Assembly: GCA_017792405.1 (NCBI GenBank) | Contig: CP051231.1 | Span: forward strand, 322,634-386,633 | Reading direction: 5' to 3' | Origin: Oceanicola sp. | Lineage (GTDB): Bacteria; Pseudomonadota; Alphaproteobacteria; Rhodobacterales; Rhodobacteraceae | Length of the DNA: 64,000 nt | In this document: one piece after another, positions 40,120-49,390 of the stretch | Position numbering within the stretch: the stretch's first letter is position 1 | Layout of the letters: each line of letters opens with the position of its first letter | Program-made: the position numbers and the translations under genes | Notes under the pieces: model-generated | What the model saw: the letters and a program-made list of their open reading frames with translations, nothing else | What the model was told of the DNA's origin: nothing | Databases searched by the model: none

Positions 40120-41901
40120 TTAGAGATAAAGCGCCCAGACCGCCGCCACCGTTGCCAGCCCGGCGATGATGTTCATCGGCACGCCCACCTTCAGGAAGTC
40201 GGTGAACCGGTAGTTGCCCGCGCCATAGACCAGCGTGTTGGTCTGGTAGCCGATGGGGGTGGCAAAGCTCGCGGAGGCGCCAAACATCACGATGATCACC
40301 ATCGCCCGCGCGTCGATCCCCAGCGCCGTGGCGAGGCCGATTGCGATGGGGGTGAGCAGCACCGCCACCGCGTTGTTGGTCACCAGTTCCGTCAGCACCG
40401 AGGCCAGCAGGTAGACCAGGGCAAGCGCCACCACAGGCGGCATCTGCTCCAAGAGCGGCGAGACCGCGCCCACGATGGCCGCCACCGCGCCGGTGTTCTG
40501 TAAGCCGATCCCGATGATCAGCATGGCGAAGATCAGCACAAGGATCGCACCATCCAGCGCGCCCCATGCCTCATCTGCATCGATGCAGCGCAGGATCAGC
40601 ATCGCCGCGACGGCGAGCATCGAGAGGGTGGCGATATCCATCACCCCGAAGGCCGCCAGCGCCACCACTGCGGTGAGCGCCACCAGCGACAGCGGCGCGC
40701 GCCCCCGGCGAAAGGCTCTGCCCACCGGCCGGTTGACGGAGATCAGCTGCGCCTCCTCCTCCAGCGTCGAAAACGCCTCGGGCGGGCCTTCCAGCAGCAG
40801 CTTGTCGGCGGCGCGCAGCCGGACAGAGCCAAGATCCGGCCCCGCCACATGCCCGTGCCGATGCACCCCCAGCACCCGCACCCCGTAGCGCCGCCCCAGC
40901 GACATCTCCCGCAGGCTGCGCCCGGCGTGCGACTTCTGCGGCGCCACCACCACCTCCACCTGCGCCACCTCGCCCTGATAACGGTCGCCCCGGCGCAGGC
41001 CCACCCGCAGGCCCGCCGCCTCATGCAGGGTCAGCAACTCGGATGTGGTGGCGGTCATGATCAGCCGGTCGCCCGCCTCCAGCACCTCCTCGGCCAGCGC
41101 CGACCGGCGGGTCTCGCCCCGGCGCTTCAGGCCGGTCACCTTCATCCCGGCGCGGTTCAGCGCGGGCACTTGGCCCAGCGGCTTGCCGACAAGGCCGTTG
41201 TCGAGCACCGCGACCTCGGTGATGTACCGCACCTCGCCCATCAGGTCCTCGGGGTCGCTGTCGGGCCGCGAGGGCAGGGCGAAGCGCCCGGCAAGAAACA
41301 GGTAGCCCAGCCCCGTCGCCGCCACGATCAAGCCCACCGGGGTGATCTCGAAAATCGAGAACCCCGCCAGCCCCGCCTCCTGCGCCACGCCGTCGACCAC
41401 GAGGTTGGTCGAGGTGCCGATCAGCGTGCAGGTGCCGCCGAGGATGGCGATGTAACTGAGCGGAATCAGCAGCCGGGTGGAGGCAAGCCCAAGCGCCCCC
41501 GCCAGCCGGATCACCACCGGGATCAGCACCAGCACCACCGGCGTGTTGTTGACGAAGGCCGAGGCCAGCAGCGTGACCAGCACCATCAGAACCAGCGCCC
41601 GCCGCGGGTGGCTGGCCGAGCGGGCGATCACCGCATCCGAGACCGCCTCCAGCACCCCCGTCCGCACCAGCGCGCCCGAGAGCACGAACATCGCCGCCAC
41701 CGTCAGCGGGGCGGAGTTGGAGAAGACCCCGAGCATCTCCTTGCCGTCCACATAGCCCAGCGCCACGAACAGCGCCGCCACCCCGGCGGCAGGCACCTCG
41801 GGCGGGTAAAGCTCCAGCACGAAAAGGAGAACCAGCAGCGCGATCAGCGAAAGCGCGATGACCACCTGCCATGTCGAGACGAAATCAGCGATCACCGCCA
41901 T
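40120..41901 (-). CDS. SLC13 family permease with two TrkA-C (RCK_C) domains
   Basis: A 593-residue anion permease. The N-terminal half has helices ending in VNNTPVVLVLIPVVIRLA and the IGTSTNLVVDG family motif (about residues 165-175). Two cytosolic RCK_C domains follow at about 215-300 and 310-390 (AGDRLIMTAT; AADKLLLEGP), then the second membrane half with TELVTNNAVAVLLTPIAIGL near 515. This SLC13-RCK_C-RCK_C layout is that of sulfate/sodium symporters of the SAC1/SLT type. Its position directly upstream of the sulfate-activation fusion, on the same strand, supports sulfate uptake. Confidence 0.9.
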   Translation of the reverse strand: MAVIADFVSTWQVVIALSLIALLVLLFVLELYPPEVPAAGVAALFVALGYVDGKEMLGVFSNSAPLTVAAMFVLSGALVRTGVLEAVSDAVIARSASHPRRALVLMVLVTLLASAFVNNTPVVLVLIPVVIRLAGALGLASTRLLIPLSYIAILGGTCTLIGTSTNLVVDGVAQEAGLAGFSIFEITPVGLIVAATGLGYLFLAGRFALPSRPDSDPEDLMGEVRYITEVAVLDNGLVGKPLGQVPALNRAGMKVTGLKRRGETRRSALAEEVLEAGDRLIMTATTSELLTLHEAAGLRVGLRRGDRYQGEVAQVEVVVAPQKSHAGRSLREMSLGRRYGVRVLGVHRHGHVAGPDLGSVRLRAADKLLLEGPPEAFSTLEEEAQLISVNRPVGRAFRRGRAPLSLVALTAVVALAAFGVMDIATLSMLAVAAMLILRCIDADEAWGALDGAILVLIFAMLIIGIGLQNTGAVAAIVGAVSPLLEQMPPVVALALVYLLASVLTELVTNNAVAVLLTPIAIGLATALGIDARAMVIIVMFGASASFATPIGYQTNTLVYGAGNYRFTDFLKVGVPMNIIAGLATVAAVWALYL

Positions 41902-42023
41902 GTTGCACCGCGCGCAAGAAACACCCGGCGATCAACGCCGCACATCTCAGATAAGTTGCGCCGCCCGCCCGTGAAGGGGCGGGAAGGCGCCGGTGCAAAA
42001 TAAAACCGCGTGCAGGGCCGGTG

Positions 42024-43046
<1,023 letters not shown>

Positions 43047-43115
43047 TCAGGCCATATAGGCCCCCGGACGGGTGAGAGAAAGGGCGCCCTCGCATGGCAG
43101 GGATGCGCATTCTGT

Positions 43116-43145
43116 TTCTTGCGCAAATGCGAAACATTCTTGCGC
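43116..43145. promoter_or_regulatory. Direct repeats TTCTTGCGC spaced 21 bp in the trxB/lrp divergent region
   Basis: TTCTTGCGC occurs at 43116-43124 and 43137-43145, two helical turns apart, with a GCGAAA inverted half-site between. It lies 103 bp from trxB and 45 bp from the regulator gene, so binding could affect both. Confidence 0.5.
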
Positions 43146-43189
43146 GTGGCGGCGCTCCGGCGTACAAAACGGCAAATCGGAGGGGGCAA

Positions 43190-43690
43190 ATGGCCACATC
43201 GAAGCTCGACGAAATTGATCGGAACATCCTCGCGGAGCTTCAGGCCGACGGGCGGATGACCAATGTCGCGCTGGCCGAAAAGGTCGGCATCTCGGCCCCG
43301 CCTTGCCTGCGCCGCGTGCGGGCGCTCGAGGAGGCCGGGTACATCAAGGGCTACCACGCCGATGTCGACAGCCGCGAGCTGGGCTTCGAGGTGCAGGTCT
43401 TCGCGATGGTCGGCCTCAACAGCCAGGCCGAGAGCGATCTGGCCGCTTTCGAGCAGCGCTGCCGCGAGTGGTCGCTCGTGCGTGAGTGCCACATGCTGAA
43501 CGGCGAGATCGACTTCATCCTGAAATGCGTCGCGCCCGACCTCTCCAGCTTCCAGAGCTTCCTCACCGGCCAGCTGCTGACCGCGCCCAACGTGGCCTCG
43601 GTCAAGACCTCGCTGGTGATCCGCTGCGCCAAGGATGACCCCGGCGTGCCCTTCGACGTGCTCGAAGCGCGGCTCGCCAAAACCGCCTGA
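43190..43690 (+). CDS. Lrp/AsnC family transcriptional regulator
   Basis: A 166-residue regulator. N-terminal helix-turn-helix (LDEIDRNILAELQADGRMTN; VGISAPPCLRRVRALEEAG) and C-terminal RAM domain (VQVFAMVGLNSQAESDLAAF). Ser/Pro-Pro in the recognition-helix lead (SAPPCLRR) is the typical form of this trxB-linked orthologue. ATG 43190 follows GGAGGGGG; the frame opens earlier at 43094 but without a start signal. Probably autoregulatory and acting on trxB. Confidence 0.94.
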   Translation: MATSKLDEIDRNILAELQADGRMTNVALAEKVGISAPPCLRRVRALEEAGYIKGYHADVDSRELGFEVQVFAMVGLNSQAESDLAAFEQRCREWSLVRECHMLNGEIDFILKCVAPDLSSFQSFLTGQLLTAPNVASVKTSLVIRCAKDDPGVPFDVLEARLAKTA

Positions 43691-43713
43691 ACAACCTGGC
43701 TCCAAACGGCAAA

Positions 43714-43738
43714 CGGCCCCGCCGAGGGAGCGGGGCCG
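43714..43738. terminator. Terminator between lrp-type and Hint-domain genes
   Basis: CGGCCCCG/CGGGGCCG stem (43714-43721 with 43731-43738), 9-nt loop, between convergent genes. No clear U tract on either strand. Confidence 0.6.
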
Positions 43739-43774
43739 CCGTGCTGCATATGTCTGTGGGCTTGGCGCTCCGCC

Positions 43775-44479
43775 TCAGGCGGCGCGCAGGTTGTCCAGCT
43801 CAAAGGCAGTGAGCCGCGGCACATCCATCGGCCCGAAATCCTCGAACTGCTCGATATGCGGAAAGAGCGCGAGGAACAGCGCCGACATTTCCCGGTCGTG
43901 GATCGTTTCCGCTTGAAGGCCGGGGTGAAAGCTCTCCACCTCCACGCCGTTCACGTAGAACGTCTGCTGCCCCTCGAAACAGAGCTGCCAGACCTTCTGC
44001 GGGGAAACCGGTGAAATCTCGATCACGCTGACCCCGTCCACAAAGGCGCGGGCCGGGGCAAAGGCCTCCTCGGCACCCACCGCATGCACGCAGGCCGCGT
44101 TGCGGTAGAGCAGCCGGGCGCGCGGGCCGAGCATCAGGTCGGGGGCAGGGCGGCCGAGGCCGAAGGAATCGGTGGCGATCCGCAGCATCTTCTGCGGCTC
44201 GTGCCCCGGCGCCCGCGCGGAGAGTTCGCCGCTGTCGGGAAACACCATCATCGAGCCGATCCAGAGCAGCGGCTTGGGGCCGGTCGAGGTTTCCACGAGG
44301 GTGCCGGGCAGAATATCTTCCACGGCCGTGAGGCCATCGACCGTGGAAATGAGGGCGCCCCGGCCAAGGGCCGAGAACGCATCCTCGAACAGCGGAGTGG
44401 CCGGAGCCACCCGCTGAAACTCATCTATGTCACCGTTTGAAGCGAGGTATGAAACCTCGTAGCGGCGGGTGAGAGGCAT
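43775..44479 (-). CDS. Hint-domain protein
   Basis: A 234-residue protein with a Hint (hedgehog/intein) autoprocessing-type domain: FARG-like entry ALGRGALISTVDGLTAVEDI at about 37-56, then LPGTLVETSTGPKPLLWIGS and VSPQKVWQLCFEGQQTFYVN near 175-195. The usual catalytic Cys at the splice site is not obvious, so processing activity is uncertain. Similar proteins occur in many Rhodobacteraceae, often multiple per genome. ATG 44479 gives MPLTRRYEVSYL, matching the family start as I recall it. ATG 44593 with AAAGGTGG upstream would add 38 residues and cannot be excluded. The start at 44479 lies in the loop of a 16-bp hairpin. Confidence 0.78.
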   Translation of the reverse strand: MPLTRRYEVSYLASNGDIDEFQRVAPATPLFEDAFSALGRGALISTVDGLTAVEDILPGTLVETSTGPKPLLWIGSMMVFPDSGELSARAPGHEPQKMLRIATDSFGLGRPAPDLMLGPRARLLYRNAACVHAVGAEEAFAPARAFVDGVSVIEISPVSPQKVWQLCFEGQQTFYVNGVEVESFHPGLQAETIHDREMSALFLALFPHIEQFEDFGPMDVPRLTAFELDNLRAA

Positions 44480-44495
44480 CACCCGCCGAGGTTTC
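44451..44495 (-). promoter_or_regulatory. Hairpin enclosing the Hint-gene start codon
   Basis: GAAACCTC (44451-44458) pairs with GAGGTTTC (44488-44495) and GGCGGGTG (44464-44471) with CACCCGCC (44480-44487): 16 bp in all with one 5-nt bulge. The 8-nt loop contains the candidate start codon (44477-44479). Confidence 0.5.
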
Positions 44496-44915
44496 GAGCG
44501 AACGTCCGAGCGAGACGTCCAGGAGGTCTGCCCCTCTGCGGGGCGAATTGTTTCCGTCGCGAGGCCAGCGACGGGATGGCGAGGATACACCATGCGATAC
44601 CACCTTTCGGTTCGATCACATCTGCTGGGCCCCCACCAAAGAGCGCAGAAGGATTTGTCTTGAGGAAGAAAATGGCGGCCAAGCGCCCGGACTGTCAAAA
44701 TTCCGGTGCCATTCGCCGCCGCCCCGGCGTCAATCCGGCCCAATCGGCGCAAACTGTTTCGCGCCCGTGGTCCCGGGTGCCACATTCTGATTCCCGCGGC
44801 CCGGAATCAGACAGCCCGCCGGGGGAGGACCGGCGGGCTGCGCTTTGATGCCGGGGAGGAGAGGCCGCGGCGAGGGAATTTCGATTTTCAGGCGCGCGTC
44901 AGGCGCTGGCCCGCC
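44480..44915. other. Sparse region upstream of the Hint gene
   Basis: 436 bp between the Hint gene and a 47-codon gene, both on the minus strand. It holds the hairpin arm described at 44451-44495, an alternative Hint start at 44593, and a stem-loop at 44812-44840. No other gene or RNA is apparent. Confidence 0.5.
44812..44840 (-). terminator. Candidate terminator of the 47-residue protein gene
   Basis: CAGCCCGCCG/CGGCGGGCTG stem (44812-44821 with 44831-44840), 9-nt loop, 75 bp past the stop of the small gene on the minus strand. The U tract is weak. Confidence 0.45.
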
Positions 44916-45059
44916 TTAGGCCGACAGCAGGTTCAGCGAGGCCAGCCGGGCTTCCCGGCGGGCGATCATCGCCTCACGGCGGGCGCCCCGTGCCCAAGGC
45001 ATCTCGACCTTCGCAGCCTCGGTGGCCTTGGCGGCTTTCTTGATCCAGCGCGTCTTCAT
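44916..45059 (-). CDS. Small conserved basic protein (47 residues)
   Basis: Begins MKTRWIKKAAKATEAAKVEM and continues PWARGARREAMIARREARL. The MPW-x-RGARR segment is, from memory, conserved in short hypothetical proteins of Rhodobacteraceae. GGAG lies 4 nt before ATG 45059. No domain is known to me; the helical, basic character suggests nucleic-acid or membrane-surface contact. Its upstream region carries a repeated 10-mer. Confidence 0.65.
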   Translation of the reverse strand: MKTRWIKKAAKATEAAKVEMPWARGARREAMIARREARLASLNLLSA

Positions 45060-45207
45060 ATCTCCAGCTCCTGCTCTTCTGCTCTGTGGCATGTGTTCTG
45101 TGGCACTGGGCTTCGTTGCCCGTTGATGCACAATCTCGCCCCGGAACGCGGCGCTGTTTTGGCAATCGCCGAGAATTTTCAGAAAATTCGCGCAGGCCCC
45201 GTCATCG

Positions 45208-45344
45208 AATGCGGCAGAACCATGCCGCGCCGCCGCACCCCTTCAAAACAAGGCCGATCAAATGCGGCAGAAACAATCGCGCAGGGCGGTCGGCATTGTT
45301 TCGGGCGGGCAATGGGGCAGGGGGGCGGCACGGCCTGCCGCATT
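45208..45344. repeat. Three copies of AATGCGGCAG upstream of the 47-residue protein gene
   Basis: Direct copies at 45208-45217 and 45261-45270 and an inverted copy (CTGCCGCATT) at 45335-45344. They occupy the 296-bp gap between the small gene and the 3' end of pgeF. Spaced identical 10-mers in a promoter region suggest protein-binding sites. Confidence 0.5.
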
Positions 45345-45355
45345 GGTGCCGGATT

Positions 45356-46114
45356 CTACAGCCGGATCACCGAAATCAGCCGCCCGTAGTCGGCCTCGCC
45401 CCGGTGGGTGGTGCGCCGGAAGGAGTAGAATCGCGTGGGGTCCGAATAGGTGCAATGCCCGGTCCATTCCGCCGTGCCCACGCCCGCCTCGCGCAGCATG
45501 TGCAGCCCGAAGCCCGGCAGGTCAAACTGCATCCGGTCGCCCTCGCCTCCGGCAAAGAACCGGGCGAACTCCGGGTCTTCGGCGATGAAGTCCTCAAAGA
45601 ACTCGGGGCCAACCTCATAGGCCCGCTGGCTGATTGAGGGGCCGATCACGGCGGCGATGTTCTCGCGCCTCGCGCCAAGCGCTTCCATCGCCTCCACGGT
45701 TCGCGCCAGCACGCCTGCCAGCGCGCCGCGCCAGCCCGCATGGGCCGCGCCGACCACGCCCGCCTCCGCATCGGCAAACAGTACCGGCTGGCAATCGGCG
45801 GTGAGGATGCCCAGCGCCACGCCCTTCGTCGCGCTCACCAGCGCATCGGCCTTCGGTTTGGCATCGCCGAGCGGCCCCGTCACCGTCACCACATCGGGCG
45901 AATGGATCTGATGCACCGTCACCAACGCCTCGGGGGCCACGTCCATCGCGCCCGCCACCCGCACCCGGTTCAGCGCCACCGCATCGCTCAGGTCGCTCGA
46001 CCCGCCGCCGCAGTTCAGCCCCTCGAATACACCCGAGGAGGCCCCACCCTTGCGGGTGAAGAACCCGTGCGAAACGGGGGCGAGGGCCGGGGAGGTGATG
46101 ATCTCTAGGGTCAA
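45356..46114 (-). CDS. pgeF: Peptidoglycan editing factor PgeF (YfiH/laccase-domain family)
   Basis: A 252-residue multicopper-like/purine-nucleoside-processing family protein (YfiH). Family markers: HGFFTRKGGASSGVFEGLN (residues 13-31), VHQIHSPDV (about 68-76), ADCQPVLFAD (about 105-114) and AAHAGWRGALAGVL (about 122-135). It removes misincorporated L-Ser in peptidoglycan precursors in E. coli. I chose TTG at 46114, which gives MTLEIITSPALAPVSHGF as in relatives; the open frame reaches ATG 46162 inside the upstream gene. Gap to the midA stop is 4 bp. Confidence 0.92.
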   Translation of the reverse strand: MTLEIITSPALAPVSHGFFTRKGGASSGVFEGLNCGGGSSDLSDAVALNRVRVAGAMDVAPEALVTVHQIHSPDVVTVTGPLGDAKPKADALVSATKGVALGILTADCQPVLFADAEAGVVGAAHAGWRGALAGVLARTVEAMEALGARRENIAAVIGPSISQRAYEVGPEFFEDFIAEDPEFARFFAGGEGDRMQFDLPGFGLHMLREAGVGTAEWTGHCTYSDPTRFYSFRRTTHRGEADYGRLISVIRL

Positions 46115-46118
46115 CTGT

Positions 46119-47177
46119 TCAGAAACCGGGCGGCGTTGCCGTGTTGGAGGGATGAAGGGCAAGACACTTGAAGAGCCTCCCCATTTCCTCGGGGTGGGTC
46201 AAGCGGCGATGGGCGGCGATGTGTTCGCTGAGCGCCGCGCCGGTCAGCCGCCCCGCCAGCGCCTGCGCCCGCGCGGTGATGCCCAACCGCTCAAGGAACA
46301 CCCCCTGCGGCGTGAGCGGTGCCGCCTCCGCCGGGCCGCGCGCGGCGGCCAGTGCGCCGAAATCCACATGCGCCGTCAAGTCCGCCTCGCCCGGCGTCTC
46401 CAGCACGCCCACCGGCGCGTGGGCCCGCAGCGCCTGCACCGTGTCGCCCTTCGAGAGCACATCGCCATAATCCGCGATCAGCGCCACGCCCGCCCGGTGC
46501 CGTGCCAGCCGCTGCCCGATCTCGCCCGCCACCTTGGCCGCCTCCGCGCAGGTTTCCACCAAGTCGCCCGGCGCGGTGTCGTCTAGCCGGTAGTCCAGCT
46601 CCGGCGCCTGCACCGGCCGCGTGGCAAAGCCAAAGCCCTCGCCCTCCAGCCCCACGCAGCGCTCGTGCCAGCCATCCTCCACCCGGATGAACTGTCTTAC
46701 CGGCAGCGCGTCAAAGAACTCATTGGCCACGAGGTAAAGCGGCCCCTCCGGCAGCTGCTCCACCCGCTCCACCCAGCGCGGGGCAATGCCCTCCAACGCC
46801 TCGGCCTGCACCGCCTTCAGCGCGGGCGAGGTCTCCACCAGCACAACCTGCGCCGCCTCCGCGAACCCCGGCGCCTTGCCCGCAGCCCGCATGATATCCG
46901 CCATCAGCGTCCCGCGCCCCGGCCCCAGTTCGGCCAGCACAAAGGGCGCCGGGCCACCCTGATCCATCCAGACCTGCGCCAGCCACAGCCCGATCATCTC
47001 GCCGAACATCTGGCTGATCTCCGGCGCGGTGATGAAATCGCCTGCCGCGCCCAGCGGGTCGCGCGTGGTGTAATAGCCGTGCTCCGGGTCGGTCAGGCAG
47101 GCGGCCATCCAGCCATCCATGCCCATCGGCCCCTCCGCCGCGATCCGCGCCTTCAGCTTCTCTTCAAGCGCGGTCAT
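46119..47177 (-). CDS. Class I SAM-dependent methyltransferase, MidA/NDUFAF7 family
   Basis: A 352-residue DUF185 methyltransferase, related to the mitochondrial complex I arginine methyltransferase NDUFAF7. Motifs: GYYTTRDPLGAAGDFITAPE (about 38-57), then ISQMFGEMIG, the SAM motif LAELGPGRGTLMADI (about 85-99) and VANEFFDALPVRQF (about 150-163). It overlaps lgt by 4 bases (ATGA) and is followed closely by pgeF; lgt-midA-pgeF is a recurrent alphaproteobacterial order. Confidence 0.95.
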   Translation of the reverse strand: MTALEEKLKARIAAEGPMGMDGWMAACLTDPEHGYYTTRDPLGAAGDFITAPEISQMFGEMIGLWLAQVWMDQGGPAPFVLAELGPGRGTLMADIMRAAGKAPGFAEAAQVVLVETSPALKAVQAEALEGIAPRWVERVEQLPEGPLYLVANEFFDALPVRQFIRVEDGWHERCVGLEGEGFGFATRPVQAPELDYRLDDTAPGDLVETCAEAAKVAGEIGQRLARHRAGVALIADYGDVLSKGDTVQALRAHAPVGVLETPGEADLTAHVDFGALAAARGPAEAAPLTPQGVFLERLGITARAQALAGRLTGAALSEHIAAHRRLTHPEEMGRLFKCLALHPSNTATPPGF

Positions 47178-48103
47178 GCCACCGCGGCGCGGCGCCTGCG
47201 GATCAGCGCATAGGCGATCAGCGCGATGCCTAGCGCCACCATCGGCAGGCTCAACTGCTGGCCCTTGGTGATCCCCCATTCGCCCAGCCGCATCACATAG
47301 CCCGCCGGGTTGTCTGCGGTGATGAACTGGTCATCCGCCAGCCGGTAGAACTCCACGATGAAGCGCGACACGCCGTAACCGAGGAAGAACACGCCCACCG
47401 TCAGCCCCGGCACCTTGAAGCTGCCGCGCAGCGCCATCACCAGCACGATCACACCCAGCAGCAGCCCTTCCAGACCCGCCTCGTAAAGCTGGCTCGGATG
47501 GCGCGCCACCTCGGCACCGGTGTAAAACCACTGCCCCGCCACCGCGCAGCCCTGCGCCACCGGGTCAAAGCACATGGAGGGAAACTTCACGCCCCAGGCC
47601 ACATCGGTCGGGCGGCCATAAAGCTCGGCGTTGATGAAATTCGCGATCCGGCCAAAGAACAACCCCGGCGGCACGCAGACGGCGAGCAGATCGGCGATGT
47701 TCATCTTGTTGATCGCGTTGCGGGCACAAAAGATCCACACCCCGATGATCACGCCCAAGAGCCCGCCATGAAAGGCCATGCCGCCATCCCACAGCCGCAG
47801 GATGTCGCCGGGGTTCTCGAGGTAATGTCCCGGCTTGTAGAACAGCACGTAGCCCAGCCGCCCGCCAAGGATGATGCCCAGCACGATCCACGTGAGCATG
47901 TCATCCGCCTTCTCGCGGCTCATCGGCACCTCGTTGCCCGGCCATAGCCGCGCCTTGCCTGAAAGCGCCACGCCCATCCGCCACCCGGCGATGATGCCCG
48001 CGATATAGGCCAACGCATACCAGCGCAGCGAAAACTCCATGCCGAAGAGCGGCAGCGTAAAGATCGCGGGGTCGATCTCGGGGAAGGGGATGAGTGCCTG
48101 CAT
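47174..48103 (-). CDS. lgt: Prolipoprotein diacylglyceryl transferase
   Basis: A 309-residue inner-membrane enzyme that attaches diacylglycerol to the lipobox Cys. It shows seven hydrophobic segments, GGMAFHGGLLGVIIG with the essential His (about 100-114), the signature GLFFGRIANFINAELYGRPT (about 148-167), and HPSQLYEAGLEG near 210. ATG 48103 (MQALIPFPEIDP) was chosen; upstream in-frame codons extend into sequence lacking homology-like features. It is first gene of the lgt-midA-pgeF unit. Confidence 0.97.
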   Translation of the reverse strand: MQALIPFPEIDPAIFTLPLFGMEFSLRWYALAYIAGIIAGWRMGVALSGKARLWPGNEVPMSREKADDMLTWIVLGIILGGRLGYVLFYKPGHYLENPGDILRLWDGGMAFHGGLLGVIIGVWIFCARNAINKMNIADLLAVCVPPGLFFGRIANFINAELYGRPTDVAWGVKFPSMCFDPVAQGCAVAGQWFYTGAEVARHPSQLYEAGLEGLLLGVIVLVMALRGSFKVPGLTVGVFFLGYGVSRFIVEFYRLADDQFITADNPAGYVMRLGEWGITKGQQLSLPMVALGIALIAYALIRRRRAAVA

Positions 48104-48216
48104 GGGCGCAATTGGCCGCGAGTGCGGGGTGGTGTCAACCTTGCACATTTGCCCGCGAAGCCCCATATGAACGGCCAAGGTGAGCACCCCTGCGAGCCAG
48201 CCCGAACGGAGGCCCC

Positions 48217-48468
48217 ATGCAGACCCGCAACAAGCTTTTCGACGATCTCTCCCAGCTGATGACCAACGCCATGGGCGTGGCCCAGGGCGCAAAGGACGAG
48301 GCCGAGACGGCACTGCGCGGCTGGATGGACCGATGGCTTGTCGACCGTGATTTCGTGACCCGTGAAGAGTTCGACGCGGTCCGCGCGATGGCCCAGAAGG
48401 CCCGCGAGGAGAACGAGGCGCTCAAGGCCCGGCTCGACGCGCTGGAGGCCGCCGCCGCCAAGAAGTAG
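48217..48468 (+). CDS. ubiK: Ubiquinone biosynthesis accessory factor UbiK-like (YqiC/BMFP)
   Basis: An 83-residue protein: amphipathic N-terminal helix (NKLFDDLSQLMTNAMGVAQG) and C-terminal coiled coil (VTREEFDAVRAMAQKAREEN, then EALKARLDALEAA). This is the membrane-fusogenic BMFP/UbiK pattern, which helps the Ubi complex in E. coli. Divergent from lgt by 113 bp. The symbol is assigned by family only. Confidence 0.85.
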   Translation: MQTRNKLFDDLSQLMTNAMGVAQGAKDEAETALRGWMDRWLVDRDFVTREEFDAVRAMAQKAREENEALKARLDALEAAAAKK

Positions 48469-48493
48469 GCCCGCCTCACACCAACCCAGCAAG

Positions 48494-48517
48494 CGGCGTC
48501 CCCTCGGGCGCCGTTTT
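48494..48517 (+). terminator. Terminator after the ubiK-like gene
   Basis: CGGCG-T-CCC/GGG-CGCCG stem (48494-48513) followed by TTTT at 48514-48517, 26 bp past the stop. The remaining gap to 48752 presumably holds the promoter of the YbjN gene; I see no gene in it. Confidence 0.7.
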
Positions 48518-48752
48518 CGTCTCTGCCCCTCTGCCCGCGCCCGCCCCGCCAAAACCCGCCAAGCCGGATTTCGTGGGTGCCTATTCTTTCTCCACAACTT
48601 ATTGCGGTGTGCGGCAAGATTTGGCTTTACACACGCACCCCTCTACGCGCACGATATCTAGTAAGGGCGGATGGAAAACCCACCGTTCCTAGAGCAGGCA
48701 ACAAGTTCTGGCGGCCGCAGAGCCAGCGGAACGAGCAACAAAGGGGCCGGGC

Positions 48753-49256
48753 ATGTCACTTTCCGAATCTTACTTGGAATCCGAGGATCTTCACCCGATC
48801 GACATCGTCGAGAACTTGGCGGAGCACCACGCGTGGGATTTCGACCGTATCGCGGATGACCAGATCGCAATGGCGGTCGAAGGCCAGTGGCGCACCTACT
48901 CGATCACCCTCGCATGGTCCGGCTACGACGAGACCCTGCGCCTGATCTGCACCTTCGAGATGGAGCCGCCGGAAGACAAGCACGGCGCTCTCTACGAGGT
49001 GCTGAACTCGGTCAACGACATGTGCTGGGCCGGAGCTTTCACCTACTGGGCCGAGCAAAAGCTCATGGTCTATCGTTACGGGCTGGTGATGGGCGGCGGC
49101 CAGATGGCCCACCCCGAACAGATCGACAAGCTGATCGGCGCCGCGGTGTCCGCCGCCGAGCGCTTCTACCCGGCGATGCAGCTGGTCGTCTGGGGCGACC
49201 GCACCGCCAAGGATGCCATGCAGGTCGCCATCGCCGAGGCCTACGGCCGCGCCTGA
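48753..49256 (+). CDS. YbjN domain protein
   Basis: A 167-residue protein of the YbjN/DUF1790 type III secretion chaperone-like fold. It contains HHAWDFDRIADDQIAMAVEG at about 25-44 and the conserved LYEVLNSVNDMCWAGAFTYW near 80-99. E. coli YbjN is linked to stress and motility but has no defined activity. The alphaproteobacterial form is commonly found just upstream of proC, as here. Confidence 0.9.
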   Translation: MSLSESYLESEDLHPIDIVENLAEHHAWDFDRIADDQIAMAVEGQWRTYSITLAWSGYDETLRLICTFEMEPPEDKHGALYEVLNSVNDMCWAGAFTYWAEQKLMVYRYGLVMGGGQMAHPEQIDKLIGAAVSAAERFYPAMQLVVWGDRTAKDAMQVAIAEAYGRA

Positions 49257-49390
49257 CGCGCCGCGCAGCGCGCAGATTTCAGCGGGCGTCCCACCACGGG
49301 GCGCCCGCTGCCGTTTCGCCCTCCGGTTATCGGGTTGCACCCCCGCCGCGCCGCAGTAGTCTCGCCCGAGATTTCAGCGAGGCCGGAACC

